A DNA stretch of 64,000 nt from Neoasaia chiangmaiensis. GTDB taxonomy: Bacteria > Pseudomonadota > Alphaproteobacteria > Acetobacterales > Acetobacteraceae. The notes under the pieces were generated by a model. That model saw only the letters and a program-made list of their open reading frames with translations. It was not told where the DNA came from and made no database searches. The translations under genes were made by a program, and so were the position numbers. Each line of letters opens with the position of its first letter. The first letter of the stretch is position 1. This document shows, one piece after another, positions 21,095 through 37,272 of this stretch. The DNA is taken from positions 1,302,001-1,366,000 of the forward strand of contig NZ_CP014691.1 of NCBI RefSeq assembly GCF_002005465.1, read 5' to 3'.

Positions 21095-21328
21095 TCAGGA
21101 CTTTGCGGCGGACGTTTTTGCGCCCGCACTGGTCTTCGATTGATGCGCTACCGTCTTGATACGGGCGATGGCACGGCGCAGAACGCGAATGCGTCCCTGC
21201 CCCTCCAACTGGCCCGTGGCGGCCTGGAAACGCAGATTAAGCTGCTCGCGCTTCAGGTCGTGAAGAAGCGTCTGCAGTTCATCACCACTCTTCGCGCGCA
21301 GGTCAGCGACTTTGTAAGCGTCGGCCAT
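21095..21328 (-). CDS. rpmC: 50S ribosomal protein L29
   Basis: Small protein at the tunnel exit, 77 residues. Core [20 protein letters not shown] and [13 protein letters not shown] identify L29. A basic Ala/Lys/Ser-rich tail follows. It begins 1 bp after the rplP stop. Confidence 0.95.
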   Translation of the reverse strand: MADAYKVADLRAKSGDELQTLLHDLKREQLNLRFQAATGQLEGQGRIRVLRRAIARIKTVAHQSKTSAGAKTSAAKS

Positions 21329-21329
21329 A

Positions 21330-21746
21330 TTACGCCTCCCCGATGCGCGTGATGAACTTGGTCTTGATCGGCAGCTTTGCCGCGCCGAGCGTCAGCGCTT
21401 CACGCGCGACTTCCGGTGGCACACCTTCGATCTCGAACAGGATGCGACCCGGCTTGACGCGGGCCACCCAATATTCAGGCGACCCCTTACCTGAGCCCAT
21501 TCGGACTTCGGCAGGCTTGGTCGACACGGGCAGATCCGGAAAAATCCGAATCCAAACGCGACCGGCACGCTTCATGGCACGCGTAATAGCACGACGCGAC
21601 GCTTCGATCTGTCGCGCGGTAATACGTTCGGGCTCCAAAGCCTTCAGACCGAACGCGCCGAAGTTCAGCGTCGTCCCGCCCTTGGCCAACCCATGGATTC
21701 GGCCCTTATGAGCCTTGCGAAACTTCGTCCGCTTCGGGGAAAGCAT
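21330..21746 (-). CDS. rplP: 50S ribosomal protein L16
   Basis: A-site protein, 138 residues. Start [19 protein letters not shown]; it contains [21 protein letters not shown] and the [18 protein letters not shown] loop. Normal neighbours rpsC and rpmC. Confidence 0.97.
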   Translation of the reverse strand: MLSPKRTKFRKAHKGRIHGLAKGGTTLNFGAFGLKALEPERITARQIEASRRAITRAMKRAGRVWIRIFPDLPVSTKPAEVRMGSGKGSPEYWVARVKPGRILFEIEGVPPEVAREALTLGAAKLPIKTKFITRIGEA

Positions 21747-21813
21747 GGTCTCGTATCCTTATGCACCTTGCGGCGCTTGTCTCTTCTTCAGCCAGTTGAG
21801 TCAGGCGCAGCGA

Positions 21814-22491
21814 TTAACGCTGCGGCGCCTGCTCAGCGGCACGACGGTCTTGCGCCAAAGGATCATGAGCAAGAATCTCGCCCTTGAAGATCCAAACTTT
21901 CACACCGCATGTGCCATACGTGGTCTTGGCGGTGGCGATACCGTAATCGATGTCGGCGCGCAATGTATGAAGCGGCACACGACCTTCACGGTACCACTCG
22001 ATACGCGCGATTTCCGCACCACCAAGACGACCCGAACAGTTAATTCGGATACCCTGGGCGCCGAGACGCATCGCGGACTGAACGGCACGCTTCATGGCAC
22101 GACGGAATGCAACGCGACGCTCAAGCTGCTGCGCGATGTTTTCGGCAACCAGCGTTGCATCGATTTCCGGCTTGCGGATTTCGACGATGTTCAGCGCGAC
22201 ATCGGTCTTCGCCATGCGGCTCAGATCCTTGCGAAGCGCATCAATGTCCTGACCTTTCTTACCGATCACGACACCAGGACGCGCAGCATAGATCGTCACG
22301 CGCGGCTTCTTGGCCGGACGCTCGATAACAACGCGCGACACACCGGCACCCGAAAGCTTGCGACGCAGATAAGCACGCAGCTTCAGGTCTTCATGCAGCA
22401 GGCGAGAATAGTCGCTGCCAGCATACCAGCGGCTATCCCACGTGCGGTTTACGCCGAGCCGGAGCCCGATCGGATTGACTTTATGTCCCAT
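21814..22491 (-). CDS. rpsC: 30S ribosomal protein S3
   Basis: mRNA-entry protein with helicase activity, 225 residues from ATG 22491 ([20 protein letters not shown]). KH domain with [16 protein letters not shown]-terminal domain with [20 protein letters not shown]. An upstream in-frame extension inside rplV is spurious. Confidence 0.97.
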   Translation of the reverse strand: MGHKVNPIGLRLGVNRTWDSRWYAGSDYSRLLHEDLKLRAYLRRKLSGAGVSRVVIERPAKKPRVTIYAARPGVVIGKKGQDIDALRKDLSRMAKTDVALNIVEIRKPEIDATLVAENIAQQLERRVAFRRAMKRAVQSAMRLGAQGIRINCSGRLGGAEIARIEWYREGRVPLHTLRADIDYGIATAKTTYGTCGVKVWIFKGEILAHDPLAQDRRAAEQAPQR

Positions 22492-22492
22492 A

Positions 22493-22927
22493 TCAGGCTG
22501 CCTTCTGCTCTGCTGCGTCCTGAGCCTTGCGGCCCTTCGGCGCCGGCGCTTCGTCCGCGGCGCGCTCGGCGACGACAATCTTCAGATGGCTGAAGAACTT
22601 CTCGACGCGCGCCGAACGGCCACGACCACGCGCATGAAAGCGCTTCATGACGATCGACTTGCCAACCTCGGCCGTTTTCACGACCAGCTGATCGACATCG
22701 AGCTGGTGGTTGTTCTCGGCGTTGGCCACCGCGCTTTCCAGGGTCTTGCGAACCTGCTGCGCGATACGACGACGCGAGAACGTCAGCGCTGCAATAGCCT
22801 TGTCAGCAGGCTGATTGCGAATCATTGCCGCCACGAGATTCAGTTTACGCGGGCTGATACGCATGTTGCGCGCGATCGCCTGCGCTTCCGTGTCCGCGAG
22901 CGTGCGGATATGCTTCGGCTTGCTCAT
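22493..22927 (-). CDS. rplV: 50S ribosomal protein L22
   Basis: Tunnel-lining protein, 144 residues. [19 protein letters not shown] and the beta-hairpin with [21 protein letters not shown], where macrolide-resistance changes occur in other species, look wild type. The C-terminus has an Ala/Glu/Lys-rich extension of about 30 residues. One bp separates it from rpsC. Confidence 0.97.
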   Translation of the reverse strand: MSKPKHIRTLADTEAQAIARNMRISPRKLNLVAAMIRNQPADKAIAALTFSRRRIAQQVRKTLESAVANAENNHQLDVDQLVVKTAEVGKSIVMKRFHARGRGRSARVEKFFSHLKIVVAERAADEAPAPKGRKAQDAAEQKAA

Positions 22928-22929
22928 GA

Positions 22930-23208
22930 TCAGCCTCGCTTCGACTTCTTGTCGGAAGCATGCCCGGTGAAGGTACGCGTCGGCGAAAACTCACCGAACT
23001 TGTGCCCGACCATGTTTTCCGAAACCTGCACGGGCAGGAACTTATGACCATTGTAAACGCCGAACGTCAGGCCGACGAACTGCGGCAGAATCGTGGAACG
23101 ACGCGACCAGATCTTGATCACCTCATTACGACCCGACGCGCGCGATGCTTCGGCCTTGCCGAACAAGTACCCGTCAACGAACGGGCCCTTCCAGACGGAA
23201 CGTGCCAT
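22930..23208 (-). CDS. rpsS: 30S ribosomal protein S19
   Basis: Small-subunit head protein, 92 residues. Start [20 protein letters not shown]; conserved [20 protein letters not shown] at the C-terminus. Two bp before rplV. Confidence 0.97.
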   Translation of the reverse strand: MARSVWKGPFVDGYLFGKAEASRASGRNEVIKIWSRRSTILPQFVGLTFGVYNGHKFLPVQVSENMVGHKFGEFSPTRTFTGHASDKKSKRG

Positions 23209-23225
23209 CTCTGTTTGCCCCCTTC

Positions 23226-24056
23226 TTACTTGCCGGTCTTGCGGCGACGGATGATCAGGCTATCCGTCTTCTTGTTAACGCGCGTCTTGTAACCCTTGGT
23301 CGGCACGCCCCACGGCGTGACCGGATGACGGCCACCCGAGGATCGACCTTCACCACCACCATGCGGGTGATCGACCGGGTTCATGACGACACCACGGTTG
23401 TGCGGGCGACGACCAAGCCAACGGCTACGACCTGCCTTGCCCATGTGCTGGTTCATGTTGTCGGGGTTCGAAACCGCGCCAACCGTCGCCATGCATTCAC
23501 CACGAACCAGACGAAGTTCACCGGACTGCAACTTGATCTGCGCATAGCCGGCGTCCTTGCCCACCAGCTGGGCATAGGTTCCTGCCGAACGTGCCAGTTT
23601 GCCACCGGCGCCCTGCTTCAGTTCGATATTATGCACGATCGTGCCAACCGGCATCGCGGCCAGCGGCATGGCGTTGCCCGGCTTGACGTCCGTGCGTTCA
23701 CCGGAAACAACACGATCGCCGACCTTCACGCGCTGCGGCGCGAGAATATAGGCCAGTTCGCCGTCGTCATACTTGACCAGTGCGATGAACGCCGTGCGGT
23801 TCGGATCATACTCCAAACGCTCGACAGTCGCGCTGACGTCGAACTTGCGACGCTTGAAGTCGACATAACGATAAGACTGCTTGTGCCCGCCGCCGCGGAA
23901 GCGCGAAGTCGTGCGGCCGTGATTGTTACGACCGCCTGACTTGTTCTTGCCTTCCGTCAGCGTCTTGACCGGCTTGCCCTTATAGAGCTCGCTACGGTCA
24001 ATCAGCACGGTGCCGCGGGTGCTCGGCGTCGTGGGATTAAAGTGCTTGAGTGCCAT
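23226..24056 (-). CDS. rplB: 50S ribosomal protein L2
   Basis: Peptidyl-transferase-centre protein, 276 residues. It contains [19 protein letters not shown] and the C-terminal loop [20 protein letters not shown], whose His is conserved. Standard order rplW-rplB-rpsS. Confidence 0.98.
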   Translation of the reverse strand: MALKHFNPTTPSTRGTVLIDRSELYKGKPVKTLTEGKNKSGGRNNHGRTTSRFRGGGHKQSYRYVDFKRRKFDVSATVERLEYDPNRTAFIALVKYDDGELAYILAPQRVKVGDRVVSGERTDVKPGNAMPLAAMPVGTIVHNIELKQGAGGKLARSAGTYAQLVGKDAGYAQIKLQSGELRLVRGECMATVGAVSNPDNMNQHMGKAGRSRWLGRRPHNRGVVMNPVDHPHGGGEGRSSGGRHPVTPWGVPTKGYKTRVNKKTDSLIIRRRKTGK

Positions 24057-24072
24057 GGTATCCTATCCCGCG

Positions 24073-24414
24073 TCAGCCCAGCTTTGCGGTCAGGTCAATG
24101 GACTGACCTTCAGCAAGCTGCACATACGCCTTCTTGATGTCCGAACGACGACCCGGACGGCCACGGACCATTTTGGTCTTGCCCTTCTGGATCAGCGTAT
24201 TCACGGACACGACCTTGACGCCGAAAAGCGTCTCAACCGCCACCTTGATCTCCGGCTTGGCTGCATTTGGTGCAACCTTGAAGACCACCTGGTTCTTCTC
24301 CGAAAGGGCCGTGGCCTTTTCGGTGATGAGGGGTGCGCGAATGATGTCATACATCGCTTCACGCGACATGCGCTCCGCCTTGCCGCGGCGCGCGAGCACG
24401 TTTTCCGCCGTCAT
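24073..24414 (-). CDS. rplW: 50S ribosomal protein L23
   Basis: Tunnel-exit protein and docking site for trigger factor and SRP. Two starts are possible. ATG 24414 (113 residues) overlaps the rplD stop as ATGA. ATG 24369 (98 residues, [18 protein letters not shown]) has GGAG close upstream and gives the usual L23 length. I report the longer frame because of the stop-start overlap, but the shorter one is equally credible. Core sequence [20 protein letters not shown] is unambiguous. Confidence 0.93.
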   Translation of the reverse strand: MTAENVLARRGKAERMSREAMYDIIRAPLITEKATALSEKNQVVFKVAPNAAKPEIKVAVETLFGVKVVSVNTLIQKGKTKMVRGRPGRRSDIKKAYVQLAEGQSIDLTAKLG

Positions 24415-25025
24415 GCCAGGCGCTCCTTCAGACCCTCGAGGCCGGCGCGCGTCAGCACGAGCACATCGTGGTTGAGAATGTCGTAAACGTTCGCGCCGAT
24501 CGTCGGCAGAACGTCGATCTTCGCAATATTGCGCACGGCGCGACCGAAAGCCTCGTCCACGGCACCATCGACAATCAATGCCGACGTCCAGCCCAGCGCA
24601 CGCAGCTTGTTTGCCGCATCACGCGTCTTGGAGATGCCCGCCGCCGTATCGAGAACGATCAGCTTGCCGTCAGCAGCCTTCTGCGACAGCGCCGAGATCA
24701 GTCCCAGGCGACGCACCTTCTTCGGAAGGTCATAACCATGGTCACGAACGACGGGTCCATGCACAACGCCACCGGTCCGGAACTGCGGCGCGCGGAGCGA
24801 ACCCTGACGCGCTGAGCCCGTGCCCTTCTGCTTGTAGGGCTTCTTGGTCGTGCCGGAGATTTCCCCCATGCCCTTCGTGCGATGCGTTCCGGCGCGACGC
24901 TTGGCAAGCTGCCAATGAACGACGCGAGCCATGATATCCGCACGCGGAGCGACCGCGAAAAGTTCCTCTGGCAGCGTCACCGAACCGGCGCTGCCATTAT
25001 CGAGGGTCTTGATATCGTATTCCAT
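24411..25025 (-). CDS. rplD: 50S ribosomal protein L4
   Basis: Tunnel-constriction protein and, in E. coli, autogenous regulator of the S10 operon; 204 residues from ATG 25025 ([20 protein letters not shown]). The internal loop [20 protein letters not shown] is characteristic. A GTG one codon upstream is an alternative start. Confidence 0.96.
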   Translation of the reverse strand: MEYDIKTLDNGSAGSVTLPEELFAVAPRADIMARVVHWQLAKRRAGTHRTKGMGEISGTTKKPYKQKGTGSARQGSLRAPQFRTGGVVHGPVVRDHGYDLPKKVRRLGLISALSQKAADGKLIVLDTAAGISKTRDAANKLRALGWTSALIVDGAVDEAFGRAVRNIAKIDVLPTIGANVYDILNHDVLVLTRAGLEGLKERLA

Positions 25026-25037
25026 CACCCTCAGTCC

Positions 25038-25721
25038 TTAACCGGCGGCCGCCGCGGTCGCTGCCGGATACGGCGCATCCGCATGGCGGGCCTTCTTGAT
25101 CGCATCGCGAATCAGCACAAGGCCGTTCTTCGCGCCCGGAACGGCACCACGCACCATGATGACGTTGCGCTCTTCGTCGACAGCCGCAACCTCAAGGTTC
25201 AGCGTCGTGATGCGCTCGTCACCCATGTGACCAGCCATTTTCTTGCCCTTGAATACCTTGCCGGGGTCCTGGCGCTGGCCCGTCGAACCGTGCGAACGGT
25301 GACTGATGGAAACGCCATGGCTCGCCTCGAGGCCGGCGAAGTTCCAGCGCTTCATAACGCCGGCAAATCCCTTGCCTTTGCTGGTGCCCGTAACGTCCAC
25401 CTTCTGCCCGACCACGAAATGGTTGGCCGACAGCTTCGTGCCAGCTTCAAGCACGGCATCTTCCGCCACGCGAAACTCAACGAGGTTCTGCTTCGGCTCC
25501 ACTTTCGTGCGAGCATAATGGCCACGCATCGGCTTCGTGACATTCTTCACCTTGGCCTTACCAAGACCAAGCTGAACAGCCGTGTAGCCGTCACGCTCCT
25601 GGGTACGCGTGTCCACAACCTCGACATTGTCGAGATGCAGCACGGTCACCGGCACGTGGGTGCCATCTTCCTTAAACAGCCGGGTCATACCCAGCTTTCT
25701 TGCGATCAATCCGGTACGCAT
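25038..25721 (-). CDS. rplC: 50S ribosomal protein L3
   Basis: Assembly-initiator protein near the peptidyl-transferase centre, 227 residues from ATG 25721 ([20 protein letters not shown]), with AAGG upstream. The motif [21 protein letters not shown] contains the conserved L3 loop. The frame runs back into rpsJ, which I reject. Confidence 0.96.
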   Translation of the reverse strand: MRTGLIARKLGMTRLFKEDGTHVPVTVLHLDNVEVVDTRTQERDGYTAVQLGLGKAKVKNVTKPMRGHYARTKVEPKQNLVEFRVAEDAVLEAGTKLSANHFVVGQKVDVTGTSKGKGFAGVMKRWNFAGLEASHGVSISHRSHGSTGQRQDPGKVFKGKKMAGHMGDERITTLNLEVAAVDEERNVIMVRGAVPGAKNGLVLIRDAIKKARHADAPYPAATAAAAG

Positions 25722-25731
25722 CGTCTGGACC

Positions 25732-26040
25732 TTAAAGTTTGATCTCGACATCCACGCCAGCGGCGAGGTCGAGCTTCATGAGGGCGTCCACGGTCTGCGG
25801 TGTCGGCTCGACAATGTCGAGCAGCCGGCGATGGGTTCGAATTTCGAACTGCTCGCGGCTCTTCTTGTCCACATGTGGGGAACGGTTCACGGTGAACCGT
25901 TCGATATGCGTCGGCAGCGGGATCGGACCCCGAACCTGCGCACCCGTACGCTTCGCCGTGTTGACGATCTCCTTGGTGCTGTTGTCCAGCACGCGGTGAT
26001 CATACGCCTTCAGGCGAATGCGGATGTTCTGGTTGTCCAT
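25732..26040 (-). CDS. rpsJ: 30S ribosomal protein S10
   Basis: Small-subunit head protein and NusE antitermination factor, 102 residues from ATG 26040 ([19 protein letters not shown]). [29 protein letters not shown] is unmistakable. It follows tuf, as is common in proteobacteria where the str and S10 clusters are joined. Confidence 0.97.
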   Translation of the reverse strand: MDNQNIRIRLKAYDHRVLDNSTKEIVNTAKRTGAQVRGPIPLPTHIERFTVNRSPHVDKKSREQFEIRTHRRLLDIVEPTPQTVDALMKLDLAAGVDVEIKL

Positions 26041-26110
26041 ATTACCAATCGTCCAACTCAAAAAAGGTTCGGGTCTTACCCTGCTTTCCTTCGATGACCC
26101 CGAAAGGCGA

Positions 26111-26136
26111 CCCCGGCCGGATCACTCCGACCGGGG
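26111..26136 (-). other. GC-rich hairpin in the tuf-rpsJ gap
   Basis: Arms 26111-26120 and 26127-26136 pair over 10 bp with one mismatch and a 6-nt loop, 27 bp past the tuf stop. No U-tract follows, so it is more likely an mRNA-stability or processing element than a simple terminator. Confidence 0.45.
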
Positions 26137-26163
26137 CCCGCCAGTTCGGGACTTGTTAACTAA

Positions 26164-27354
26164 TCAGGCGGAAATCGAAGCCACCACGCCGGCGCCGACG
26201 GTGCGGCCACCTTCGCGAATAGCGAAACGCAGGCCTTCATCCATGGCGATCGGCGCGATCAGCTCGACGTCCATCGCCACGTTGTCGCCCGGCATCACCA
26301 TTTCGGTGCCTTCCGGCAGCTGAACAACGCCCGTGACGTCGGTCGTGCGGAAGTAGAACTGCGGACGATAGTTGGTGAAGAACGGCGTGTGACGGCCACC
26401 CTCTTCCTTCGTCAGGATGTAAGCCTCAGCCTTGAACTTCTTGTGCGGCGTGATGGAGCCCGGCTTCGCCAGGACCTGACCACGCTCAACGTCTTCACGC
26501 TTCGTGCCACGAACCAGCGCACCGATGTTATCACCGGCCTCACCGCGATCGAGCAGCTTGCGGAACATCTCAACACCCGTAACGGTCGTCTTGACGGTGT
26601 CCTTCAGGCCGATGATCTCAACTTCGTCACCAACGTTGATCACGCCACGCTCGACGCGACCCGTCACAACCGTGCCACGACCCGAGATCGAGAAAACGTC
26701 TTCGATCGGCATCAGGAACGGGCGGTCAACCGGACGCTCCGGCTGCGGGATGTAGGTGTCAACCGCTTCCATCAGTTCGAGCACGCGATCTTCACCGATC
26801 GTCGCGTCGCCATCTTCCAGCGTCACGAGAGCCGAACCCTTGACGATGGGGATATCGTCGCCCGGGAACTGATAGGAGGAAAGCAGCTCGCGCACTTCCA
26901 TCTCGACCAGCTCAAGCAGTTCCGGATCGTCAACCTGATCGACCTTGTTCAGGAACACGACCAGCGCCGGCACGCCAACCTGGCGAGCAAGCAGGATGTG
27001 CTCGCGCGTCTGCGGCATCGGGCCGTCAGCGGCCGACACAACGAGGATCGCGCCGTCCATCTGCGCCGCACCCGTGATCATGTTCTTCACGTAGTCAGCA
27101 TGACCCGGGCAGTCGACGTGAGCATAGTGACGGTTCTTCGTCTCGTACTCGACGTGCGCCGTGGAAATCGTAATGCCACGCGCACGCTCTTCCGGAGCAG
27201 CGTCGATCATGTCGTAGGCACGGTAGGTCGCACCGCCCGTCTTTGCCAGCGTCTTGGTGATCGCTGCCGTCAACGAGGTCTTGCCATGGTCAACGTGACC
27301 AATGGTGCCGATGTTGCAGTGCGGCTTCGTGCGTTCGAATTTTGCCTTTGCCAT
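26164..27354 (-). CDS. tuf: Elongation factor Tu
   Basis: GTPase delivering aminoacyl-tRNA to the ribosome, 396 residues. G1 GHVDHGKT at residues 19-26, G3 DCPGH at 81-85, G4 NKVD near 136. Domain 2 has [13 protein letters not shown] and domain 3 [19 protein letters not shown]. It directly follows rpsG with a 105-bp gap; the fusA gene that usually intervenes is absent. Confidence 0.98.
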   Translation of the reverse strand: MAKAKFERTKPHCNIGTIGHVDHGKTSLTAAITKTLAKTGGATYRAYDMIDAAPEERARGITISTAHVEYETKNRHYAHVDCPGHADYVKNMITGAAQMDGAILVVSAADGPMPQTREHILLARQVGVPALVVFLNKVDQVDDPELLELVEMEVRELLSSYQFPGDDIPIVKGSALVTLEDGDATIGEDRVLELMEAVDTYIPQPERPVDRPFLMPIEDVFSISGRGTVVTGRVERGVINVGDEVEIIGLKDTVKTTVTGVEMFRKLLDRGEAGDNIGALVRGTKREDVERGQVLAKPGSITPHKKFKAEAYILTKEEGGRHTPFFTNYRPQFYFRTTDVTGVVQLPEGTEMVMPGDNVAMDVELIAPIAMDEGLRFAIREGGRTVGAGVVASISA

Positions 27355-27373
27355 CGTTTTTCTCCAATACCCA

Positions 27374-27390
27374 CCGCCGTGAGACGGCGG
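27374..27390 (-). other. Hairpin in the tuf leader
   Basis: Perfect 7-bp stem CCGCCGT (27374-27380) and ACGGCGG (27384-27390) with a 3-nt loop, about 20 bp upstream of the tuf start. There is no U-tract. It may stabilise a processed tuf mRNA; function unknown. Confidence 0.4.
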
Positions 27391-27459
27391 GGAAGACTAC
27401 TCATTTTCAATGCCGACCAGCGCCACAACGCTGCCCGGACGCCCGCTAGCCGGTTTTTC

Positions 27460-27936
27460 TTACCAGCGATAGTGGCTAAATGCTTTATTCGCTTCCGCCA
27501 TACGATGCGTGTCTTCACGCTTCTTCACAGCAGACCCGCGATTGTTGATCGCGTCGGTCAACTCATTGGACAGACGGTCCTGCATGGTGCTCTCACCGCG
27601 CTTGCGCGAGGCATCGATCAACCAGCGGATCGCCAGCGCCTGACGACGCTCCGTACGCACTTCGACGGGCACCTGATAGGTAGCACCACCAACACGACGC
27701 GAGCGAACCTCGACGGCCGGCTTCACGTTATCCAGCGCAGCATGGAACATGGCGACGGGGTCTGCGGACGCACCACCACGGCGACGCATCACTTCAAGCG
27801 CACCGTAGACGATACCCTCGGCAGTGGACTTTTTTCCATCGTACATCAGGGCGTTCATGAAACGCGTGATAACGATGTCTCCGAATTTCGGATCGGGAAG
27901 GATCTCGCGCTTGACGGCGCGATGACGGCGACTCAT
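27460..27936 (-). CDS. rpsG: 30S ribosomal protein S7
   Basis: Primary binder of the 16S rRNA 3' domain, 158 residues. Start [20 protein letters not shown]; it contains [23 protein letters not shown]. It is 14 bp downstream of rpsL. In E. coli S7 represses the str operon through the rpsL-rpsG gap; here that gap is only 14 bp, so the same structure cannot form. Confidence 0.97.
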   Translation of the reverse strand: MSRRHRAVKREILPDPKFGDIVITRFMNALMYDGKKSTAEGIVYGALEVMRRRGGASADPVAMFHAALDNVKPAVEVRSRRVGGATYQVPVEVRTERRQALAIRWLIDASRKRGESTMQDRLSNELTDAINNRGSAVKKREDTHRMAEANKAFSHYRW

Positions 27937-27950
27937 GCCTAATGTTCCTC

Positions 27951-28322
27951 TTACTTCGGACGCTTCGCGCCATACAGCGAACGACGCTGACGACGCTTGG
28001 CGATGCCCTGCGTGTCGAGCACGCCGCGCAGGATGTGATAACGCACGCCCGGCAAATCCTTGACGCGGCCGCCACGAATCAACACGACGCTGTGCTCTTG
28101 CAGATTGTGACCTTCGCCAGGAATGTAGCTCACGACCTCTTGCCCGTTGGTCAGGCGCACCTTGGCAACCTTACGCAGGGCGGAGTTCGGCTTCTTCGGC
28201 GTTACCGTATAGACGCGCGTGCAAACACCGCGCTTCTGCGGGCAACCCTGAAGGGCTGGCACCTTGTTCCGCTTCGCGGCAGGCTCGCGCCCCTTGGCAA
28301 TCAACTGGTTGATGGTCGGCAT
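27951..28322 (-). CDS. rpsL: 30S ribosomal protein S12
   Basis: Decoding-centre protein, 123 residues from ATG 28322 ([20 protein letters not shown]). The streptomycin-target lysines in [11 protein letters not shown] and [12 protein letters not shown] are wild type, predicting a sensitive ribosome. The frame extends upstream but the family start is this ATG. Confidence 0.97.
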   Translation of the reverse strand: MPTINQLIAKGREPAAKRNKVPALQGCPQKRGVCTRVYTVTPKKPNSALRKVAKVRLTNGQEVVSYIPGEGHNLQEHSVVLIRGGRVKDLPGVRYHILRGVLDTQGIAKRRQRRSLYGAKRPK

Positions 28323-28539
28323 ACGCCCTTCCCGATCCTTGCTCATCCGCGCAACCGGGCAAAACCCGATCGCGACCCACAACAAAATTCGGCGCGCGAC
28401 CTAACGTCGCCCGCCCGTGACACTTTTATCGCGTATGGCCTTAGCTTCTCCATCGTCGGAAAAGCGGCACCACATGCGCGCATGCTGTCTATATGACGGC
28501 CTTTGACGTCTCGTGAGACGGGGGTAGCCGAGGGCGCGG

Positions 28540-28568
28540 AACCTACGGCCGCTTGGCTGATAAGTCAA
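28540..28568 (-). promoter_or_regulatory. Possible promoter of rpsL-rpsG-tuf
   Basis: Minus strand: TTGACT (28568-28563), 17-nt spacer, TAGGTT (28545-28540). The -35 is good, the -10 weak. It lies between the rpoC 3' hairpin and rpsL, about 220 bp upstream of the rpsL ATG. Confidence 0.35.
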
Positions 28569-28632
28569 GCGCAACTCACAGAGTCGCACCGCCGATTCGC
28601 CCCATTTCCCCATTCAAAGACTTGCATACATA

Positions 28633-28656
28633 AGGGGCGAGGTTTCCCTCACCCCT
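28633..28656 (-). terminator. Probable rpoC 3' hairpin / weak terminator
   Basis: Arms 28633-28642 and 28647-28656 form ten positions with one mismatch and a 4-nt loop, 14 bp beyond the rpoC stop. The following U-tract is poor, so termination may be partial or Rho-assisted. Confidence 0.5.
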
Positions 28657-28669
28657 GCGGCACGACAGA

Positions 28670-31600
28670 TTACTCCGCCGCGTCGCTGATTTCCGGATTG
28701 CTCCGGTTGACGCGCTGGCGATCCTGGGACGCCGCCACCGCGCGAAGCTTGTTCATGACGCTTCCTGTCCCGGCCGGGATCAGACGTCCGACAATCACGT
28801 TCTCCTTCAGGCCGTTTAGCGTATCGACCTTGCCTGCCGTAGCCGCTTCGGTCAGCACACGCGTCGTTTCCTGGAAGGAGGCCGCCGAGATGAACGACTG
28901 GGTCTGCAGCGACGCTTTCGTGATGCCCTGGAGCACCGGCATCCCTTGAGCCGGACGCTCATTGGCCGCAAGCCGCTTGGCGTTCTCGCCCTCGAACTCG
29001 ATACGATCCACCGTCTCGCCGATCAGGTAGGTCGTGTCGCCCGGCTCGAGGATCTCGATCTTCTGCAGCATCTGGCGAACGATCACCTCGATATGCTTGT
29101 CGTTGATCTTCACGCCCTGAAGTCGATAGACGTCCTGAATCTCGTTGACGAGATAGTCAGACAAGGCCTCGACGCCCATGACCTTCAGAATGTCATGCGG
29201 GACACGCGGACCGTCCACCAGCGGATCGCCCTTCTGGACGAAGTCGCCTTCCTGCACGGAGACATGCTTGCCCTTCGGGATCAGATAATTCGTCTCTTCG
29301 CCGGTCTCATCGTTCTTCACGATAATGCAGCGCTTCGACTTGTAGTCCTTACCGATCTCGATACGGCCGTCAGTCTCGGCGATGATCGCATGGTCTTTCG
29401 GACGACGCGCTTCGAACAACTCAGCCACACGCGGCAGACCGCCGGTGATGTCACGCGTCTTCGAACCTTCACGCGGGATGCGTGCCAGAACGTCACCGGC
29501 ATGCACCACCGTGCCGTTTTCAACCGACAGCAGCGAATCCGGCGACAGGAAGTAACGCGCATCGTTGCCATTGGCGAGCTTGACGACGTTTCCTGCCTCG
29601 TCCTTGACCTGCAGCCGCGGACGAAGATCGACGCCCTTTGCGCCCTGCTTGTAGTCGACGACCACCTTCGACGTCAGACCGGTCACCTCGTCCATCCGCT
29701 CCACGAGCGTGATGGAGTCGATCAGATCGAGATACTCGATCGTGCCGGCCTGCTCGGTGATGATCGGCAGGGTGTATGGGTCCCACTCGGCCATCTTCAG
29801 ACCGCGTGCGACGGCCTGCCCTTCCGTCACCATCAGGCGTGCACCGTAAGGCACGCGATAACGCGCACGCTCGGCACCCTTGTCGTCCGTCAGCAGGATT
29901 TCGCAGTTACGCGACATCACAACCGGCACGCCTTGCGAATTCTGCACGACGTTACGGTTCTTGATCGTCACCTTGCCGTCACGTGACGCCTCGACCATCG
30001 ACTGTTCGGCACCACGAGTCGCCGCACCACCGATATGGAACGTACGCATCGTCAGCTGCGTGCCCGGCTCACCGATCGACTGCGCGGCAATGACACCCAC
30101 GGCTTCACCGATATTGACCGGCGTGCCACGTGCCAGATCGCGACCATAGCAATGCCCGCAAACGCCAACACGGCTGTCGCATGTTAGCACCGAACGGATC
30201 AGAACGCTTTCGACGCCCGACTTTTCGATGACTTCCGCTTCGGCCTCTTCCACCAGCGTGTTGCGCGGATAGAGCACGTCCCCAGTGGCTGGGTTGATGA
30301 TATCCGCCGCAATCGTACGACCCAGAATACGCTCGGAAAGCGACGAGACAACCTCACCGCCGTCCATCACCGCGCGAACGGTCAGGCCACGCTCCGTGCC
30401 GCAATCGTTCTCGACGATGATGCAGTCCTGCGCCACGTCAACCAGTCGACGCGTGAGATATCCCGAGTTCGCCGTCTTCAACGCGGTATCGGCCAGGCCC
30501 TTACGCGCACCGTGAGTCGAGGTGAAATAGTCGAGGACCGACAGGCCTTCCTTGAAGTTCGCGATGATCGGCTGTTCGATGATTTCGCCCGACGGTTTCG
30601 CCATCAGACCGCGCATACCGGCCAGCTGCTTCATCTGCGCCGGCGACCCACGCGCACCGGAATGGCTCATCATCCACACCGAGTTTGTCGGCTTGCCGAT
30701 AACCTGGCGCGAAATCTCCTTCATCATCGCAGCCTGCACTTCATCCGTGCAGCGCGACCATGCGTCGACCACCTTGTTATAGCGCTCGCCCGCCGTAATC
30801 AGACCGTCCTGATACTGCTGCTCGAACTCCTTGATCTCCAAGGCGGTCCGATCGACCAGTTCCTGCTTCTCCTTCGGGATGATCATGTCATCCTTACCGA
30901 AGGAAATGCCGGCCTTCGCCGCATGACGGAAGCCGAGGCCCATCAGACGGTCGCAGAAAATCACAGCCTCTTTCTGGCCACAGTGACGATAGACCGCATC
31001 GATCACATCCGACACGTTCTTCTTCGTCAGCTGCTTATTGACCAGCGCGAACGGAATCGCGGAATGGCGTGGCAGGATCTGTGCGATCAGCGCGCGGCCC
31101 GGCGTCGTCAGCAGAATCTGCCGCACCACCTGACCGTCCTCGCCCTTCGTCTCCAGACGCAGGCGAATCTTGTCATGCAGCTTCAACGAGCCTTCCGTCA
31201 TCGCCAGCTCGATCTCGGCAACCGACGAATAGGCAGGCGGACCGGCCTTCACGAGACGACCTTCCGCGTCATACTCCGCCACGTCCGGCATCGTATGATA
31301 CTCCGGCACTTCCAGGCTGAGATAATACAGACCCAGAACAATATCCTGAGAAGGCACGATGATCGGCTTGCCGTTCGCCGGGCTGAGGATGTTGTTGGTC
31401 GACATCATCAGCACGCGGGCTTCCAGCTGTGCTTCGAGCGACAGCGGAACATGCACGGCCATCTGATCGCCATCGAAGTCAGCGTTGAACGCGGTGCAGA
31501 CCAGCGGATGCAGCTGAATGGCCTTGCCTTCGATCAGGACCGGCTCGAACGCCTGGATGCCCAGACGGTGCAAGGTCGGCGCACGGTTAAGCATGACCGG

Positions 31601-32860
31601 GTGCTCGCGGATCACCTCTTCGAGGATATCCCACACTTCCGGACGCTCTTTCTCCACCATCCGCTTCGCGGCCTTGATGGTGGTCGCATGCCCGTACTTC
31701 TCGAGCTTCGAATAGATGAACGGCTTGAACAGTTCGAGCGCCATCTTCTTCGGCAAGCCGCACTGATGCAGCTTCAGTTCCGGGCCGACCACGATCACCG
31801 AACGACCCGAATAATCAACGCGCTTGCCGAGCAGGTTCTGACGGAACCGGCCCTGCTTGCCCTTCAGCATGTCGGACAGCGATTTCAGCGGACGCTTGTT
31901 GGCGCCCGTGATCGCACGGCCACGACGACCGTTGTCGAACAGCGCATCCACAGCTTCCTGCAACATGCGCTTTTCGTTGCGCACGATGATGTCGGGCGCA
32001 CGCAGTTCGATCAGCCGCTTCAGGCGGTTGTTACGGTTGATGACGCGACGATACAGGTCGTTCAGGTCGGACGTTGCGAAACGCCCCCCGTCCAACGGCA
32101 CCAGCGGACGCAGCTCCGGCGGAATGACCGGCACCAGGTCCAGAATCATCCATTCCGGCTTGGAACCGCTCTCCGAAAACGCCTCGATCAGCTTCAGACG
32201 CTTGACCAGCTTTTTCCGCTTGGCTTCGGACGTTGCGTCTTTCAGCTCCTGGCGAAGATGCACCTTCTCCGCATCGCAATCGATGCGCGTCAGCACCTTC
32301 TTGATCGCCTCGGCACCGATGCCGACCTCGATCCCGTCGTCACCATATTCGTCCATGGCGTCGAGATACTGGTCTTCCGTCAGCAGGCTGAACTGCTTGA
32401 GCGGGCTCGTACCGGATTCGAGAACCACGTAGCTCTCGAAATACAGGATCTTCTCCAGATCCTTCAGCGTGAGATCGACCATGAGGCCGATACGGCTGGG
32501 CAGCGATTTCAGGAACCAGATATGCGCAACCGGCGAGGCCAGCTCGATATGGCCCATGCGCTCGCGACGGACCTTGGCCAGCGTAACTTCCACACCGCAC
32601 TTTTCGCAGACAATGCCGCGAAACTTCATGCGCTTGTACTTGCCGCAGAGGCACTCGTAATCCTTGATCGGACCGAAAATGCGTGCGCAGAACAGACCAT
32701 CACGCTCCGGCTTGAACGTGCGGTAGTTAATCGTCTCCGGCTTCTTGATCTCACCGTAAGACCAGGAACGGATCTGCTCGGACGAGGCGAGCTGAATCTT
32801 GATCTGGTCGAAGGACAGGCTCTGCCCCGTCTGACCGAGAATCTTCATGAGTTCGTTCAT
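28670..32860 (-). CDS. rpoC: DNA-directed RNA polymerase beta' subunit
   Basis: Catalytic large subunit, 1396 residues from ATG 32860 ([20 protein letters not shown]). The N-terminal zinc ribbon has [19 protein letters not shown]; the Mg-binding catalytic loop NADFDGDQM is at residues 459-467; the second zinc site contains [15 protein letters not shown]. Full length with no breaks. The frame extends five codons upstream of the family start. Confidence 0.98.
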   Translation of the reverse strand: MNELMKILGQTGQSLSFDQIKIQLASSEQIRSWSYGEIKKPETINYRTFKPERDGLFCARIFGPIKDYECLCGKYKRMKFRGIVCEKCGVEVTLAKVRRERMGHIELASPVAHIWFLKSLPSRIGLMVDLTLKDLEKILYFESYVVLESGTSPLKQFSLLTEDQYLDAMDEYGDDGIEVGIGAEAIKKVLTRIDCDAEKVHLRQELKDATSEAKRKKLVKRLKLIEAFSESGSKPEWMILDLVPVIPPELRPLVPLDGGRFATSDLNDLYRRVINRNNRLKRLIELRAPDIIVRNEKRMLQEAVDALFDNGRRGRAITGANKRPLKSLSDMLKGKQGRFRQNLLGKRVDYSGRSVIVVGPELKLHQCGLPKKMALELFKPFIYSKLEKYGHATTIKAAKRMVEKERPEVWDILEEVIREHPVMLNRAPTLHRLGIQAFEPVLIEGKAIQLHPLVCTAFNADFDGDQMAVHVPLSLEAQLEARVLMMSTNNILSPANGKPIIVPSQDIVLGLYYLSLEVPEYHTMPDVAEYDAEGRLVKAGPPAYSSVAEIELAMTEGSLKLHDKIRLRLETKGEDGQVVRQILLTTPGRALIAQILPRHSAIPFALVNKQLTKKNVSDVIDAVYRHCGQKEAVIFCDRLMGLGFRHAAKAGISFGKDDMIIPKEKQELVDRTALEIKEFEQQYQDGLITAGERYNKVVDAWSRCTDEVQAAMMKEISRQVIGKPTNSVWMMSHSGARGSPAQMKQLAGMRGLMAKPSGEIIEQPIIANFKEGLSVLDYFTSTHGARKGLADTALKTANSGYLTRRLVDVAQDCIIVENDCGTERGLTVRAVMDGGEVVSSLSERILGRTIAADIINPATGDVLYPRNTLVEEAEAEVIEKSGVESVLIRSVLTCDSRVGVCGHCYGRDLARGTPVNIGEAVGVIAAQSIGEPGTQLTMRTFHIGGAATRGAEQSMVEASRDGKVTIKNRNVVQNSQGVPVVMSRNCEILLTDDKGAERARYRVPYGARLMVTEGQAVARGLKMAEWDPYTLPIITEQAGTIEYLDLIDSITLVERMDEVTGLTSKVVVDYKQGAKGVDLRPRLQVKDEAGNVVKLANGNDARYFLSPDSLLSVENGTVVHAGDVLARIPREGSKTRDITGGLPRVAELFEARRPKDHAIIAETDGRIEIGKDYKSKRCIIVKNDETGEETNYLIPKGKHVSVQEGDFVQKGDPLVDGPRVPHDILKVMGVEALSDYLVNEIQDVYRLQGVKINDKHIEVIVRQMLQKIEILEPGDTTYLIGETVDRIEFEGENAKRLAANERPAQGMPVLQGITKASLQTQSFISAASFQETTRVLTEAATAGKVDTLNGLKENVIVGRLIPAGTGSVMNKLRAVAASQDRQRVNRSNPEISDAAE

Positions 32861-32949
32861 GCGCCGAAACCCCACTGCGCGGTGCGCCCGGCCGAAGCCG
32901 GCGCCGCCGCGTTAGAAATAAACCGAGAGAATGAGCAGAGCGACATGCC

Positions 32950-37125
<4,176 letters not shown>

Positions 37126-37272
37126 CTATCCCTGCCCCTTCGCACCAGACCTTCGGGTCGTCCGCACATGATCTTTCGCAAGACATGTCCGGCCGACCGG
37201 AACGACCGGTCGCATTCGACGTTTCCACATTTCAATACGGCTGTCCGACCGGCTATCATAAACCAATCCGCC

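Larger units (their letters stand above)
28323..28669. other. Intergenic region between rpoC and rpsL
   Basis: A 347-bp gap with no supported ORF. On the minus strand it holds a hairpin just past rpoC (28633-28656) and a possible promoter for rpsL-rpsG-tuf (28540-28568). The remainder is a long leader upstream of rpsL in which I see no recognisable element. Confidence 0.6.
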
